Assembly: GCA_934148985.1 (NCBI GenBank)
Contig: CAKPDO010000012.1
Coordinates: 1 to 38,413 of the forward strand
DNA: 38,413 nt
Reading direction: 5' to 3'
Source: an uncultured Clostridia bacterium
Lineage (GTDB): Bacteria; Bacillota; Clostridia; TANB77; CAG-508
Part shown: one piece after another, positions 15,030 to 23,396 of the stretch
Layout of the letters: each line of letters starts with the position of its first letter
Position numbering within the stretch: the stretch's first letter is position 1
Notes under the pieces: generated by a model
Told to the model about the DNA's origin: nothing
The model's input: the letters and a program-made list of their open reading frames with translations, nothing else
The model's database searches: none
Program-made: the position numbers and the translations under genes

Positions 15030-17045
15030 ATGAATTTAGAAGGAAGATTGTTAGGAAATAGATATGAAATCATAAAAAAAATAGGAAATGGAGGAATGGC
15101 AACTGTATATAAAGCAAAATGCCATGTCCTAAATAGATATGTAGCTGTAAAAATATTAAGAGATGAATTTACAACAGACCAAGAATTCGTAAAAAGATTT
15201 GAAGTCGAAGCACAGGCAGCAGCTAGTATTATTCATCCTAATATAGTGTCAGTATATGATGTTGGTAGAGATGGAAATTTATACTATATTGTAATGGAAC
15301 TTGTTCAGGGAAAGACATTAAAAGAAATTATTGTAGAAGAAAGAGGCCCACTTCCTTGGAAATGGTCTGTTAATATTGCAATTCAAATTGCATCAGCATT
15401 AGAAGTTGCACACAAAAATAATATTGTACATAGAGATATAAAACCACATAATATAATAATAACAGAAGATGGAGTAGCAAAGGTTACAGATTTTGGAATT
15501 GCAAAAGCTGTATCAAATTCAACAATAACAGCATTTGGAACAACAATAGGTTCTGTACATTATTTTTCACCAGAACACGCAAGAGGAGGCTATACAGACA
15601 GCAAGTCTGACCTTTACTCATTAGGTGTTGTAATGTATGAAATGCTTACTGGAAAGGTTCCATTTGATGCAGATACTCCAGTATCTGTCGCATTAAAACA
15701 TATGCAAGAAGAACCTGTACCACCAAAAAATATAAATGATAAAATTCCACAATCTGTAAATGATATTATATTAAAGGCAATGAGAAAAGACACAAATTTG
15801 CGTTATCAAACAGCCACATTGATGCTTACAGATTTAAAAAGAGCATTAAAAGACCCAGATGGAGATTTTGTTGATAATCAAGAATATGAAGATGTTATGC
15901 CAACACAAAAAATTTCTTTAAAAGATATAGATGAAGAAGCAAAAAGGTCTACAAATGGAAAGAAAGAAAACAAATTTGTTAAATTTATAAAAAAACATAA
16001 AGGCCTTTCTATGTTTATTGGATTTATATTATTATTTGTATTAAGTTTAGGCTTAACAATAGGAATTTCTAGGCTTACAAATCCGAAAGAGGTGTTATTA
16101 CCAAATTTAGTTGGAATAAATGAAAATGAAGCTAAAAAAACGTCGGAGGAGCTAGGACTTGTATTTGAAGTTGGTTCAGAAGAATATAATAGCGAGTATG
16201 CAAATGGATATATAATTTCACAAGACCCATTATATGCCGATAATTATAACATAAAGAAAGGAACAACAATAAAAGTAGTAGTAAGCAAGGGAATTGAAGA
16301 AACTACTGTTCCAGATTTAAAAGGAAAGAGCCAAGATGATGCTATAAAACTACTGGAAAATGCTAAATTAAAATATCAAATTGTTGAAGAAGAAAGCAAA
16401 AAAATAGAAGCTGGTTATGTTGTTAGCCAAGAAACAGAAGCAAATAAAAAAGTTAATGCCGGTGATACTGTTATTGTTCATGTAAGCACAGGAGTTAAAA
16501 AATCAGCTGTTACATCTGTAATTGGTAAGACAGAAGATGAGGCTAAAAAGACTTTGACAGACCTTAATTTAAAAGTAGAAGTAAAATATGAAGAAGATAA
16601 TTCTAAGGAAAATGGAATTGTACTAAAACAAAGCATTGATGCAGGAAAAGAAGTGGAACAGGAAAGTACAATCACAATTACGGTAAATAAACTTGCTGAT
16701 GAAAAAACAGCTAGTTTGACAATAAATTTGAAATCTTTATTAGATGGAGATATTTATGAAAATGCTCCAGTATCATCAAATACAACAACTGCAAACAATA
16801 CAACAAATGATACAAATACATCTACATCAACTGGAAAAGTTATAAAAAAAGTAAAAGTTAGAGTAAATGTAGATGGAAAAGATTTGGAACTAGATAAAGA
16901 AACATATGAAGCTAGTGAAACAATAATAAAGAGTGTCAAAGGTAGAAAAACTATAGAAGTAAAGGTTTATATTGATGATGTATGGAAAAATAAAAATAGA
17001 TATCAATTTGACCTAAGTTCACAAACTAATATTTCAATAGATTAA
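15030..17045 (+). CDS. prkC: PASTA-domain serine/threonine protein kinase
   Basis: Membrane kinase that senses muropeptides or lipid II through extracellular PASTA repeats. It has 671 residues. The kinase domain spans about 10-270, with the glycine loop IGNGGMATVYKAK, HRDIKPHN (Asp136) and DFG (Asp154). A single transmembrane helix lies at about 327-347. Three PASTA repeats follow (about 350-560), then a Ser/Thr/Asn-rich linker and a lysine-rich C-terminal domain. ATG 15030 has AAGGA at 9 bases; the earlier ATG 15021 is too close. The order prpC-prkC-rpe is the usual one, except that rsgA, often found between prkC and rpe, is missing. Confidence 0.96.
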   Translation: MNLEGRLLGNRYEIIKKIGNGGMATVYKAKCHVLNRYVAVKILRDEFTTDQEFVKRFEVEAQAAASIIHPNIVSVYDVGRDGNLYYIVMELVQGKTLKEIIVEERGPLPWKWSVNIAIQIASALEVAHKNNIVHRDIKPHNIIITEDGVAKVTDFGIAKAVSNSTITAFGTTIGSVHYFSPEHARGGYTDSKSDLYSLGVVMYEMLTGKVPFDADTPVSVALKHMQEEPVPPKNINDKIPQSVNDIILKAMRKDTNLRYQTATLMLTDLKRALKDPDGDFVDNQEYEDVMPTQKISLKDIDEEAKRSTNGKKENKFVKFIKKHKGLSMFIGFILLFVLSLGLTIGISRLTNPKEVLLPNLVGINENEAKKTSEELGLVFEVGSEEYNSEYANGYIISQDPLYADNYNIKKGTTIKVVVSKGIEETTVPDLKGKSQDDAIKLLENAKLKYQIVEEESKKIEAGYVVSQETEANKKVNAGDTVIVHVSTGVKKSAVTSVIGKTEDEAKKTLTDLNLKVEVKYEEDNSKENGIVLKQSIDAGKEVEQESTITITVNKLADEKTASLTINLKSLLDGDIYENAPVSSNTTTANNTTNDTNTSTSTGKVIKKVKVRVNVDGKDLELDKETYEASETIIKSVKGRKTIEVKVYIDDVWKNKNRYQFDLSSQTNISID

Positions 17046-17049
17046 TTTT

Positions 17050-17085
17050 AAGTCCCAATAAATTTAATAGATTTTATTGGGACTT
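17050..17085 (+). terminator. Hairpin between prkC and rpe
   Basis: AAGTCCCAATAAA (17050-17062) and TTTATTGGGACTT (17073-17085) form a 13-bp stem with a 10-base loop. Only ATTTA follows, so termination is probably partial and rpe may be read through. Confidence 0.6.
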
Positions 17086-17104
17086 ATTTAGAAGGAGGAA
17101 GAAA

Positions 17105-17764
17105 ATGTACGAAGTTTCAACATCAATTTTAAATGCAAAAGAAGGAAAGGAAGCCGAAGTAATATTAGGACTAGAAAAAGCTAGAACTGATTATATCCAT
17201 ATTGATGTAATGGATGGAAAATTTGTAGAAAAAGATACATATCAAAAAATGCTAGAGCTATCATCTTATGTGAGAAGAATATCTAATATTCCAATTGATG
17301 TCCATTTGATGGTTAAAGATGTAGAAACAGCAATAAATGTATTTTCAGCTGTAGATGCAAATTTGATGACATTTCATTTAGAGGCATGCAAGGATGAAGA
17401 GGAAGTTTTTAAGTTTATAAATATGATAAAAGAAAATCATTCAAGAATTGGAATTGCAATTAAGCCTAATACTGATATTGAAAAAGTATATAAATTTTTG
17501 CCATATATTCATGTTGTGTTAATTATGACTGTTGAACCTGGAAAGGGTGGACAAACTTTGATTTCTGATATGATAAATAAGGTTGATACTTTAAAAAAAT
17601 ATGTAGATGAAAATAATTTTGAAACCCAAATTGAAGTGGATGGTGGAATTAATCTTGCAACTTGTGAGAAAGTTAAGAAGGCAGGAGCTAATTTATTGGT
17701 TGCAGGAACAGCGATTTTGATGGCGAAAGATTATAAAGATATTATTGATGAACTAAAGAAATAG
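17105..17764 (+). CDS. rpe: Ribulose-phosphate 3-epimerase
   Basis: Interconverts ribulose 5-phosphate and xylulose 5-phosphate in the pentose phosphate pathway. It is a 219-residue TIM barrel. Visible motifs are IHIDVMDGKFV, IDVHLMV, TFHLEAC, MTVEPGKGGQ and IEVDGGIN, and the phosphate-binding end ANLLVAGTAIL; the metal and catalytic residues lie within these. The N-terminus lacks the usual LAADF and reads STSILNA instead. ATG 17105 follows AGAAGGAGGAAGAAA. Confidence 0.94.
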   Translation: MYEVSTSILNAKEGKEAEVILGLEKARTDYIHIDVMDGKFVEKDTYQKMLELSSYVRRISNIPIDVHLMVKDVETAINVFSAVDANLMTFHLEACKDEEEVFKFINMIKENHSRIGIAIKPNTDIEKVYKFLPYIHVVLIMTVEPGKGGQTLISDMINKVDTLKKYVDENNFETQIEVDGGINLATCEKVKKAGANLLVAGTAILMAKDYKDIIDELKK

Positions 17765-17821
17765 GAAGATTTATGAAAAATGCAAAAAGTAACAGATGAA
17801 AATTAAGGAGAAAAAATTATT

Positions 17822-18283
17822 ATGATAGATGAAGACTATAAAATGCAAGTAGCATGTAAACAAGTATACGAAATTTTAAAGCTTTATAATAGAGATTTAT
17901 TATGTGCAAGGATACCTGAAGAAGTAATAAATAACTTAAGAGAAAATTCGGCAAAAGATTATGAATATAATATAACTCCAGATACTTTTGACCATAATAC
18001 TGTAACTGAAGAAGCATCAGCCATGCTTTTGGTACTATTTGATAAGTATTTTGCAAACCAAACTCAAAAGGAAAAAATTGATAAATTTTTAAATGTACAA
18101 GATTTATCGAGTAAAAATTTAAATGTATTGTTTAAACCTAAAAAAGAAGATGATATCTTAAATAAAGAGACACAAAAAAATGAAATAATTAGTAATGATG
18201 TGGTTACTTATAAAACCAGTTTAATTAGTAAGATAATAAAAAAATTAAAATCAATATTTCAAAAGGGGAAAAAACATGAGTGA
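17822..18283 (+). CDS. Hypothetical protein, 153 residues
   Basis: I do not recognise this protein. It starts MIDEDYKMQVACKQVYEILK, appears mostly helical and acidic in its first two-thirds, and ends in a basic amphipathic tail (SLISKIIKKLKSIFQKGKK). That tail could contact membrane or nucleic acid. AAGGAGAAAAAATT precedes ATG 17822. Its TGA stop overlaps the start of the next gene by 8 bases, so the two are translationally coupled. No signal peptide or catalytic motif is visible. Confidence 0.75.
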   Translation: MIDEDYKMQVACKQVYEILKLYNRDLLCARIPEEVINNLRENSAKDYEYNITPDTFDHNTVTEEASAMLLVLFDKYFANQTQKEKIDKFLNVQDLSSKNLNVLFKPKKEDDILNKETQKNEIISNDVVTYKTSLISKIIKKLKSIFQKGKKHE

Positions 18284-19263
18284 AAAGTTTGTAATAGATA
18301 GAAAAAGACTAAATCAATTGGTTGAGGAATATGGAATAGAGAAAAGACAGGCACGAAGTGAAAATGATGCAGAGAAAATTAAACAAAAATACATTGAATT
18401 AGTGATAGATACTTTAGGAACGAGTGCATTAAGAGATGCAATTGATGACTGGGCTCTAAAGGTAGAAGCGAGAGATATATTAAATAATAAAAAGCTGAAT
18501 GGTTTTTATTCATATGAAGAACGCCTAAATATGCTAGAGGGGCTTTCAAATTATGAAATTGTTGGTGATTGGCAACGTTTCCTAACAGTCAAATCAGAAT
18601 ATTTATTCAAACTACCAAAATGTATGCAAGAATTATTTGCGGAAAATTTCGCCATAGGAAATGAAAATGCAAAAGAGTGCTTATTAAAATTATGGGAAAA
18701 TCATATTAGTACAACAGGGATAGATGTGGTGAGAAAATCGGTACCTAGGTCTACAAATTATATAGCTATACGATGCAATGAAGAGGATATGGAAGTTATG
18801 TTTGAAACATTACGGAAGAAGATTACCAGTAAAAGATGTACTTATGATGCAACACATTGATGAAGAAGAAAAAGTGGCTGTATTGGCATGTCATTCAGCT
18901 AATTCTTTTATATTTAAAATAATTGAGAATTCAGTCGATGCTATTAGTTTATCAAGGGACAAAAAGCAAGTAATTGGAGAAAATAAACCAAAATATAAAA
19001 GTAATTATTGGGACAATGCAGAAAAAAACGCTAAGAAGTATGGGATGGATACAGTCGAATACCTTTCAATGGATCATTTTGATTTACCAGAAAGAAATCA
19101 GGAACATATTACGATGTTGGAGGCAGCACTAAGAAATACAAGGTTTGTTGATGAAGTAAAGAGGTCAATTATTAAGGCAAATAAAGGGGTAGTACATAAA
19201 GCAAAAAGATTTCTTGAAAGAACGAATAAAGAAAGAACTGAGGATAAAAGAAGAGAGGATTAG
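18276..19263 (+). CDS. Hypothetical protein read through a +1 frameshift at CGG
   Basis: The upstream frame starts MSEKFVIDRKRLNQLVEEYG and stops at 18858. A +1 frame continues to 19263 with LPVKDVLMMQHIDEEEKVA and a Lys/Arg/Glu-rich end. The switch is at CGGA, 18813-18816 (residue 180); with one residue for those four bases the product has 328 residues. The same gene has an ordinary in-frame CGA (18771), read as Arg. AAAAGGGGAAAAAAC precedes ATG 18276, inside the end of the previous gene. I do not recognise a domain, so family support for the fusion is weaker than for the other three frameshifted genes. Confidence 0.65.
18813..18816 (+). other. CGGA recoding site 2 (hypothetical protein)
   Basis: Upstream frame ACA TTA CGG AAG AAG; continuing frame after CGGA: AGA AGA TTA CCA GTA. 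The zero-frame stop is TGA at 18858-18860. Confidence 0.65.
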
Positions 19264-19310
19264 AATTATATACTTATTGGAATAAAAAATAAAAAAATTT
19301 AAAAATTCTA

Positions 19311-19340
19311 TTGACAAAAATGGGCTTATTGTATTATAAT
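19311..19340 (+). promoter_or_regulatory. Promoter of tRNA-Leu
   Basis: Perfect TTGACA (19311-19316), 18 bases, perfect TATAAT (19335-19340), 20 bases before the tRNA. This is the strongest promoter in the window. Confidence 0.85.
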
Positions 19341-19360
19341 AATTTTTGTCAATCGGAGAT

Positions 19361-19444
19361 GCGGATGTGGCGGAATTGGCAGACGCGCTGGTCTTAGGAA
19401 CCAGTGTCAACGACGTGGGGGTTCAAGTCCCTTCATCCGCACCA
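19361..19444 (+). tRNA. tRNA-Leu (anticodon UAG), CCA encoded
   Basis: The acceptor arms GCGGATG and CATCCGC close the molecule; discriminator A is followed by an encoded CCA. The D arm contains GGCGGAATTGGCAGACGC. The anticodon arm is CTGGT-CTTAGGA-ACCAG, with anticodon TAG. A long-for-type-II variable arm (TGTCAACGACGTGGG) and the T loop GTTCAAGTC are present. It reads CUN leucine codons. The anticodon loop is a normal seven bases. Confidence 0.97.
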
Positions 19445-19452
19445 AAGTTAGT

Positions 19453-19492
19453 AATATCAAGGACTTGAAAAAGTCGCTTGATATTATTTTTT
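19453..19492 (+). terminator. Terminator after tRNA-Leu
   Basis: AATATCAAG-GACTT (19453-19466) pairs with AAGTC-CTTGATATT (19471-19485, one bulged G), with a GAAA tetraloop, followed by ATTTTTTT. Confidence 0.88.
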
Positions 19493-19544
19493 TATGTCTA
19501 AAAATTTCATTAAATGTCTAAGAATAAAACAGGAGGAAAGAAAC

Positions 19545-20913
19545 TTGAAAAAAATACCAATTCAAAAAAATAAAGAATACATAGTAAATATAATAGACAA
19601 TGGTTTTGAGGGAGAGGGAATAGCTAAAATAGAAGATTATACAATATTTATACCAGGAGCCATAAAAGGGGAAAAAATAAAAACTTTAATAGTAAAAGTA
19701 CAATCTTCATATGCATTTGGAAAAATAATAGAAATAATAGAAAAATCAAAATATAGAACGGAAGCAGATTGTGATACATATAAAAGATGTGGTGGATGTA
19801 ATTTAAGACATGTAGATTATGAAGAAACTTTAAATATGAAACAAAATGCAGTGCAATCACTTGTAAATAAAACATTAAAAACACCAATAGAAGTAGAAAA
19901 AACTGTCGCAATGGGAAATCCATATTATTATAGAAATAAACTTCAATTTCCAATAGGAAGGGGAAAAGATGGCAAGCCTATTATGGGAGTTTTTGCAAAT
20001 AGAACTCATGAAATAATACAAGTGCAAGAGTGTGCAATTCAAGATAAAGAAGCTATTAAAATTGCGAGATTGGTAGTTGATTTAATAAGAAAATTTGACA
20101 TAACTGTATATGACGAGAAAACGGGAAAAGGTTTAATGAGGCATATTGTAATAAAAGTAGCCAAAAGTACAGGAGAATATATGGCAATTTTGGTTATAAA
20201 TGGAAATGAACTACCACATTCAAAGGAGATAGCATTAGAATTAAAGGAAAAATTTGATTGTATTAAATCTGTTATTTTAAATAGTAATACCAAAAATACA
20301 AATGTGATATTAGGAGAGAAAAATACAACGATATATGGAAATGACTTTATTACAGATAAATTGGGAGATTATTATTTTAAAATATCACCACTTTCTTTTT
20401 ACCAAGTAAACCCAGTACAAGCAGAAGCTTTGTATAATTATGCTATAGAAGCGGCAGAAATTACGAAAAATGATGTTGTCTTTGATTTGTATTGCGGAAT
20501 AGGTACTATTTCAATTTTTATGGCAAGTTCGGCGAAAGATGTTTATGGTGTTGAAATTGTTGAACAAGCAATTGAGATGGCAAGAGATAATGCTAAAATT
20601 AATGAAGTGGAAAATGTCCATTTTATAGCTGGAGATACTGAAAAAGTCTTGACAGATTTGATTGAAAATAAAAATATTGTTCCTGATGTTGTTATTGTGG
20701 ACCCTCCAAGAAAAGGATTGGATTCTACAACAATAAATAATATTTTGAAAGTGAAGCCTAGAAGATTGGTTTATATAAGTTGCAATCCAGCTAGTTTGGT
20801 GAGAGATTTAAAAATGCTTGAAGATGTGTATGATATTAGGGTTATTCAGCCTTTTGATATGTTTTGTTTTACGCGGTCATGTGGAGAGTGTGGCGGTGTT
20901 AGAATTAGTTTAA
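19545..20913 (+). CDS. rlmD: 23S rRNA (uracil-5-)-methyltransferase RlmD/RumA type, read through a +1 frameshift at CGG
   Basis: SAM-dependent m5U methyltransferase of the TrmA/RumA family. TTG 19545 follows AGGAGGAAAG. The N-terminus is a TRAM-like domain, followed by an iron-sulfur cluster set (Cys76, Cys82, Cys85, Cys163), the SAM motif FDLYCGIGT and nucleophile Cys413 in YISCNP. In the upstream frame the tail derails after DMFCFT and runs on as unrelated residues to 21044. Reading CGGT (20874-20877) as one residue (444) gives T-x-HVESVAVLELV and a stop at 20911, 455 residues in all, the family length. It also places the catalytic base Glu447 34 residues after the Cys; TrmA and RumA have 34 and 35. 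Without the shift this enzyme lacks its catalytic base. Confidence 0.9.
20874..20877 (+). other. CGGT recoding site 3 (RlmD-type methyltransferase)
   Basis: Upstream frame TTT ACG CGG TCA TGT; continuing frame after CGGT: CAT GTG GAG AGT, the conserved HVES. The zero frame runs on to TGA at 21042-21044. This is the best-supported of the four sites because the family consensus (DMFPxTxHVE) allows exactly one residue between T and H. Confidence 0.85.
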
Positions 20914-21051
20914 AAAAATTTTTATATTCGTTATTACTGTTTTGCATTGGCAGTTGCAGAAGCAATAGATGCAAAATATATTGTACCTACCGATATTGCA
21001 ATGGCATATGGAATTTTGGAATTAGTAAAAAAAGGAGTAGATGAATTATGA
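20914..21051 (+). pseudogene. 3' remnant of an unidentified gene
   Basis: In one frame the bases up to TGA 21049-21051 encode a protein-like tail, FALAVAEAIDAKYIVPTDIA followed by MAYGILELVKKGVDEL, with no start codon behind it and a stop (the methyltransferase TAA at 20911) immediately upstream. I do not know the parent family. It looks like the end of a gene whose 5' part was deleted. The next gene, pspC, begins inside its last codons and takes its AAAGGAG from it. Confidence 0.4.
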
Positions 21052-21242
21052 AAAAAAGACTATATAAAATAGAAGAAGGAAAAAAGATATCTGGAGTATG
21101 TGGTGGAATTGCAGAATATTTTGATATAGATCCTACTTTGATAAGATTAGCATGGATTTTATTTTCAGCATTTGTTGGTAGTGGAATAATTGCCTATATA
21201 ATTGCTGCAATAGTTATGCCAAAAAAATCAGATGTAATGTAG
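21048..21242 (+). CDS. PspC-domain membrane protein
   Basis: The 64-residue protein consists of a single PspC domain: MKKRLYKIEEGKKISGVCGG, EYFDIDPTLIRLAWIL, and a hydrophobic helix SAFVGSGIIAYIIAAIVMP. PspC proteins are small inner-membrane proteins linked to envelope stress; stand-alone copies like this are common in Firmicutes and their role is unclear. AAAGGAG (21031-21037) lies 10 bases before ATG 21048. It follows the remnant gene and is not obviously part of an operon. Confidence 0.93.
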   Translation: MKKRLYKIEEGKKISGVCGGIAEYFDIDPTLIRLAWILFSAFVGSGIIAYIIAAIVMPKKSDVM

Positions 21243-21271
21243 ATAATTATATAAAATTCCGAAAAAATGTA

Positions 21272-21302
21272 TTGACTTGGAGTAAACTCGAAACGCTATA
21301 AA
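21272..21302 (+). promoter_or_regulatory. MerR-type promoter/operator without its gene
   Basis: TTGACT (21272-21277) and TATAAA (21297-21302) are separated by 19 bases. Within the spacer, CTTGGAGT and ACTCGAAA form an imperfect dyad. An over-long 19-bp spacer with such a dyad is diagnostic of MerR-regulated promoters. It now leads only into a carboxymuconolactone decarboxylase remnant, and no merR gene is in the window. Confidence 0.7.
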
Positions 21303-21543
21303 AAATAAAGTAAAAAGTTTAAAATTTGAAAAAGGATTAGAAGTACAAAAATCTATATTTGGAGATGCTATTGATAAAAATTATGAAAATTCTCCAGAAA
21401 AACAAATACATATTCAAAGATTTTTGTCAGATAATTGTTTTGGAGATTATTATACAAGAAATGGATTAGATTTAAAAATGCGAGAACTAATTACATTTAC
21501 AATTTTGTTATTACAAAGTGGATTAGAGCCACAATTGAATTGA
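21295..21543 (+). pseudogene. Carboxymuconolactone decarboxylase-family remnant
   Basis: One frame up to TGA 21541 reads KGLEVQKSIFGDAIDKNYEN, then IHIQRFLSDNCFGDYYTRNG, then LDLKMRELITFTILLLQSG. This matches the first half of CMD/AhpD-like proteins. There is no start codon, and the second half of the domain is missing. The open frame joins directly onto the MerR-type -10 region, so the 5' end was deleted and only the promoter and an internal part are left. Confidence 0.7.
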
Positions 21544-21605
21544 TACCAAGAACTAAAACAAAAATGAAAATAAATTTATGTGAGCATAAAGGAGAGAAAT
21601 ACAAC

Positions 21606-22427
21606 ATGAGTAGTATGGAGTTAGAGGTAAAACTTTTAAATATTAATAAGGAAGAAATAATAAACAAAATAAAAAAAGCAGGAGGGAAATATATTAGTTC
21701 CTCAAAACAATATTTATGTGTATATGATATAATGTATATAAATCAAAGATATTATTCTAATTTATATGAGTTAAATAATGAAAAGATAGAATTAAGAAAA
21801 GACATAGCATTATCTAAAATAAAAAATCTTTTTCAAGAAATAGATGAATTATTAAATAATGAAGAAATTAATTTTTTGAAAAGAAATTTTAGGATTAATA
21901 AGTTATTAGATATATTTACCTTAGAAAAACAACAAATGTTAGAAATATTGAATAGCAAAGAGTTAAACGAATTTATAAATAAGTATAAATCTACTCCTAA
22001 AAAATGGGTTAGATTAAGAAAAACTATTGAAAAAAAAGAAAACAAAGAGACAAAAGAAAAAATAACTTTAACAATAAAACATATATTAAAGGATAATGAA
22101 TCAAATATTCAACAAATGCAAGAAACAGAAATAGAAGTAAATTCTTTTGAAGAAACAAATGAATTGCTTGAAGAATTAGGCTTTTCGTATAGAAGCTATC
22201 AAGAAAAAAGAAGAGAAAAATATATTTTAAATGATCATGAGATAGATATTGACACATGGCCTAAATTATTACCATATATTGAAATTGAAGGGAGAGATAA
22301 AAACGATATACAAAATATATTAAATATTTTAGAATATTCGTTCGAGGATACTATTTCATGTACTGTTGATGAGATTTATAAAAAGATTGGTTTAGATATA
22401 AATAATATGAAAGAACTTAAATTTTAA
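21606..22427 (+). CDS. CYTH-domain protein
   Basis: The 273-residue protein begins MSSMELEVKLLNI, which holds the ExExK signature of the CYTH superfamily (class IV adenylate cyclases and thiamine/inorganic triphosphatases). Further on come the strand KWVRLRKTIEKK, TLTIKHIL, EIDIDTWPKLLPYIEIEGRD and the C-terminal helix. The charged residues point into a tunnel that binds triphosphate and divalent metal. The substrate cannot be inferred. A helical insertion lies at about residues 60-125. ATG 21606 follows GGAGAGAAATACAAC. A neighbouring membrane protein and Nudix gene follow but are separately terminated. Confidence 0.85.
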   Translation: MSSMELEVKLLNINKEEIINKIKKAGGKYISSSKQYLCVYDIMYINQRYYSNLYELNNEKIELRKDIALSKIKNLFQEIDELLNNEEINFLKRNFRINKLLDIFTLEKQQMLEILNSKELNEFINKYKSTPKKWVRLRKTIEKKENKETKEKITLTIKHILKDNESNIQQMQETEIEVNSFEETNELLEELGFSYRSYQEKRREKYILNDHEIDIDTWPKLLPYIEIEGRDKNDIQNILNILEYSFEDTISCTVDEIYKKIGLDINNMKELKF

Positions 22428-22464
22428 GTGGTACAAGTATTTTTAGAAATATGCTTACTTGAAA

Positions 22465-22500
22465 AATTTCAACATGGCAAGTTGGTAATTTTTGTTTCAT
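22465..22500 (-). pseudogene. N-terminal remnant of an HxlR-type regulator gene
   Basis: On the minus strand ATG at 22500 reads MKQKLPTCHVEI, nearly identical to the first 12 residues of the intact HxlR regulator whose start is at 29949 (MKQELPTCPVEI). It then diverges at once into unrelated sequence. The rest of the gene is gone, so this is a short 5' fragment beside other remnants. Confidence 0.55.
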
Positions 22501-22524
22501 TAAGCAAGTGAAAAAATAAAAAAT

Positions 22525-22563
22525 AAAAATCGCGATAAAACTATTGATTTTATCGCGATTTTT
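22525..22563. terminator. Rho-independent terminator after the CYTH gene
   Basis: AAAAATCGCGATAAAA (22525-22540) and its exact complement (22548-22563) enclose a 7-base loop; A-run and T-run flank it, so it can work in both directions. Confidence 0.88.
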
Positions 22564-22676
22564 ATGTAAAATGCAAATATAATCAAAATAAGAGTGTTTT
22601 AAACGATTGAATTTGCCCCAATTTTTTAGTTTTTGCTTTATATGCAATGCATATAACAAATTAAGGAGGTATTATT

Positions 22677-23336
22677 ATGAATTTAATTTTTAGCATTATG
22701 GCACTAATTGGCGGACTATCATGTTGTGTTGGGGATATATTATTTGATTTAAAGGGTAAAGGAAATAAAAAGCTAGGAACCTCTAAAAATATTGATAGTA
22801 ATTGGAGCAAAATGTCTGAATGGAGATTTGGACTTTCCATAATATTTGCTATGTTTGGAGTAATATTATTAGGATTTGGATTTTATGCAATAGGAGATAT
22901 TGTTAGAGAAAACAATGAAATATTATCTAATATTATTTTAATAACAGGATTTATTGGTTGTACAGGTGGCTTATTTGTACATTCTATGTTATGTGTTCAG
23001 GCTGTTATTTACAAAAGAATTACTGATAATGGAAAAACAAATTTTGAGCTTGCAGATAATACATTAGAAGGTTTTTATAAGACTATAATTTTTCCTTTTA
23101 TTCTAGTTTATAGTGTTTTAATGATTGCAGATATTTGTATAGCAATAGCGGTATTAAATGGAGCATTAGGTGTGCCAAGATGGATGGCATTGCTAAATTC
23201 AATAGTTTTTCTATTTATAGGTATGTTATTTAGAAAAATTAACCCTGATAAATTTCAAGATTTGCCAGGTATTATAATGCCAAGTTTAGGTTTAGCAATG
23301 ATTGGTGTAATTGGAATAGTGGCAATTTTATTGTAA
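22677..23336 (+). CDS. DUF6796-like membrane protein
   Basis: A 219-residue integral membrane protein with about six hydrophobic segments: MNLIFSIMALIGGLSCCVGD at the N-terminus, GLSIIFAMFGVILLGFGFYA near 60, NIILITGFIGCTGGLFVHSM near 90, a pair at about 135-175, and a last one at the C-terminus. The pattern, with a HSMLC-like motif in the middle, matches poorly characterised clostridial membrane proteins (I recall DUF6796, not verified). AAGGAGGT lies 8 bases before ATG 22677. Function is unknown. Confidence 0.75.
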   Translation: MNLIFSIMALIGGLSCCVGDILFDLKGKGNKKLGTSKNIDSNWSKMSEWRFGLSIIFAMFGVILLGFGFYAIGDIVRENNEILSNIILITGFIGCTGGLFVHSMLCVQAVIYKRITDNGKTNFELADNTLEGFYKTIIFPFILVYSVLMIADICIAIAVLNGALGVPRWMALLNSIVFLFIGMLFRKINPDKFQDLPGIIMPSLGLAMIGVIGIVAILL

Positions 23337-23396
23337 AATTGAAAAATTTATGATATTTTATTTGAGATTTTTAAATATAGTTGGAGGAAAGAGATT

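Noticed and set aside
19361..19444. tRNA in the window as the quadruplet decoder
   Set aside because: Its anticodon is TAG in a normal seven-base loop; it is tRNA-Leu.
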